Positions 40,337-40,730 of a DNA stretch of 40,730 nt are shown here, one piece after another. Made by a program: the position numbers and the translations under genes. The stretch comes from Streptomyces plumbidurans (GTDB lineage: Bacteria > Actinomycetota > Actinomycetes > Streptomycetales > Streptomycetaceae). The stretch is from positions 1 through 40,730 of the forward strand of contig NZ_JAFJSY010000076.1 in the NCBI RefSeq assembly GCF_019857225.1. Reading direction: 5' to 3'. The notes beneath the pieces were generated by a model. It had not been told where the DNA came from. It worked only from the letters and a program-made list of their open reading frames with translations, and did not search any database. The number at the start of each line of letters is the position of its first letter. The stretch's first letter is position 1.

Positions 40337-40730
40337 TCAGGCGTGCCGGCCCCACTGGCCTCGGTGGATTACGTCGGCCGCCGGGCGGCGGCGTTGGGCG
40401 ATGCGGGGGCTTGGTGGGGGTACGTCTTCGGCTCGGTAGCCGACCGTGATGGCGCCGATGGGGGCGTACTCCTCCGGTACTGCGAACTCCTCGCGGAATG
40501 GCTGGAGATGCTCCGGCATGATGCCGAAGAAGCAAGCGCCGAGGCCCTCGTCGACGGCGGTCAGGAGCATGAGGAGGGCTGCCATGCCGGTGTCGATGTG
40601 CCAGTACGGGGCGGGCCAGCGGGCCTCCGCCCGGTCCTCCCAGCCCTTGTCGGGTTCGGCGTAGCGGTTGAGGTAGGCGGCTTTGTGGGCCAGGGGTACG
40701 ACGACGAGCGGGGCGTCCTGCATGGTCGGG
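40337..40730 (-). CDS. nitroreductase family protein, C-terminal part
   Basis: The frame runs off the window end, so the 5' part is missing and the visible Met at 40723 is probably internal. Visible: PLVVVPLAHKAAYLNRY, YWHIDTGMAALLMLLTAVDE, GLGACFFGIMP, PIGAITVGYRAED, typical of the C-terminal half of FMN-dependent nitroreductases (the GLGACF loop and the GYRAED end). Reduces nitro or quinone-like substrates using NAD(P)H in the cytosol. Exact substrate unknown. Confidence 0.85.
   Translation of the reverse strand, partial: PTMQDAPLVVVPLAHKAAYLNRYAEPDKGWEDRAEARWPAPYWHIDTGMAALLMLLTAVDEGLGACFFGIMPEHLQPFREEFAVPEEYAPIGAITVGYRAEDVPPPSPRIAQRRRPAADVIHRGQWGRHA

Noticed and set aside
1..40730. Transposase, integrase, tRNA attachment site or direct repeats bounding the restriction island
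   Set aside because: I looked near 31.4 kb and 36.9 kb and saw the change in base composition but no integrase, tRNA or matching end repeats.

Overview
The window looks like Streptomyces chromosome. GC is high with strong third-position bias, GTG and TTG starts are frequent, TTA (bldA-type) leucine codons are rare and confined to two genes, the chitinase promoter carries DasR-type sites, and an XRE/DUF397/ATP-binding-protein trio of the WhiJ/AbaA type is present.

Region 1 (about 1-9.3 kb, minus strand) is an accessory, type VII-secretion-like cassette. A lipoprotein/secreted-protein pair (8951-7285) is followed by a small WXG-like protein, a large WXG protein with hydrophobic helices, an unknown soluble protein and two paralogous membrane proteins. 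A Phd-like antitoxin gene and a second, diverged lipoprotein/secreted-protein pair follow. Between the antitoxin and the second pair lies a decayed copy of the large WXG gene, so the cassette was duplicated and partly lost. The upstream regions of the two pairs are also homologous. No EccC ATPase is in the window.

Region 2 (9.3-24.8 kb) is a complete-looking actinobacterial Tad/Flp pilus locus. The minus-strand operon runs cpaB (SAF), cpaE/tadZ, two tadE-like pseudopilins, cpaF/tadA ATPase, tadB, tadC, a NarL-type histidine kinase and a LuxR-type response regulator. A second minus-strand unit encodes the Flp pilin, a TadG-like protein, a lipoprotein and an OmpA-domain protein. Divergently, on the plus strand, lies a 531-aa protein that joins a Flp-pilin-like N-terminus to a large ectodomain with a calcium-loop-like motif. 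It is followed by a lipoprotein and two membrane proteins. The Flp gene and this Flp-fusion gene both have arrays of a 12-bp TGGGCC-type repeat upstream in the same orientation, which suggests co-regulation. The response regulator gene has a TTA codon four residues before its end.

Region 3 (24.8-31.4 kb) holds polysaccharide hydrolases and miscellaneous genes: a GH18 chitinase under a DasR-type promoter, a pair of Imm50-like immunity genes with a frameshifted gene fragment upstream, a class E sortase, a GH30 beta-1,6-galactanase-like enzyme and a SEC-C protein.

Region 4 (31.5-36.9 kb) is a defence island, low in GC at its left end: DUF262 protein, HEPN protein, NaeI-type restriction endonuclease and Vsr nuclease, tightly packed on the plus strand. 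A C5-cytosine methyltransferase converges on them, and an HNH nuclease is divergent from the methyltransferase.

Region 5 (36.9-40.7 kb) holds an anti-sigma-like ATPase (with a TTA codon), an XRE/DUF5753 regulator and a DUF397 protein. After them come a MerR regulator divergent from a small membrane protein with a textbook 19-bp-spacer promoter, a structured intergenic region, and a nitroreductase gene cut by the window end. No tRNA, rRNA, CRISPR array or insertion sequence was recognised.
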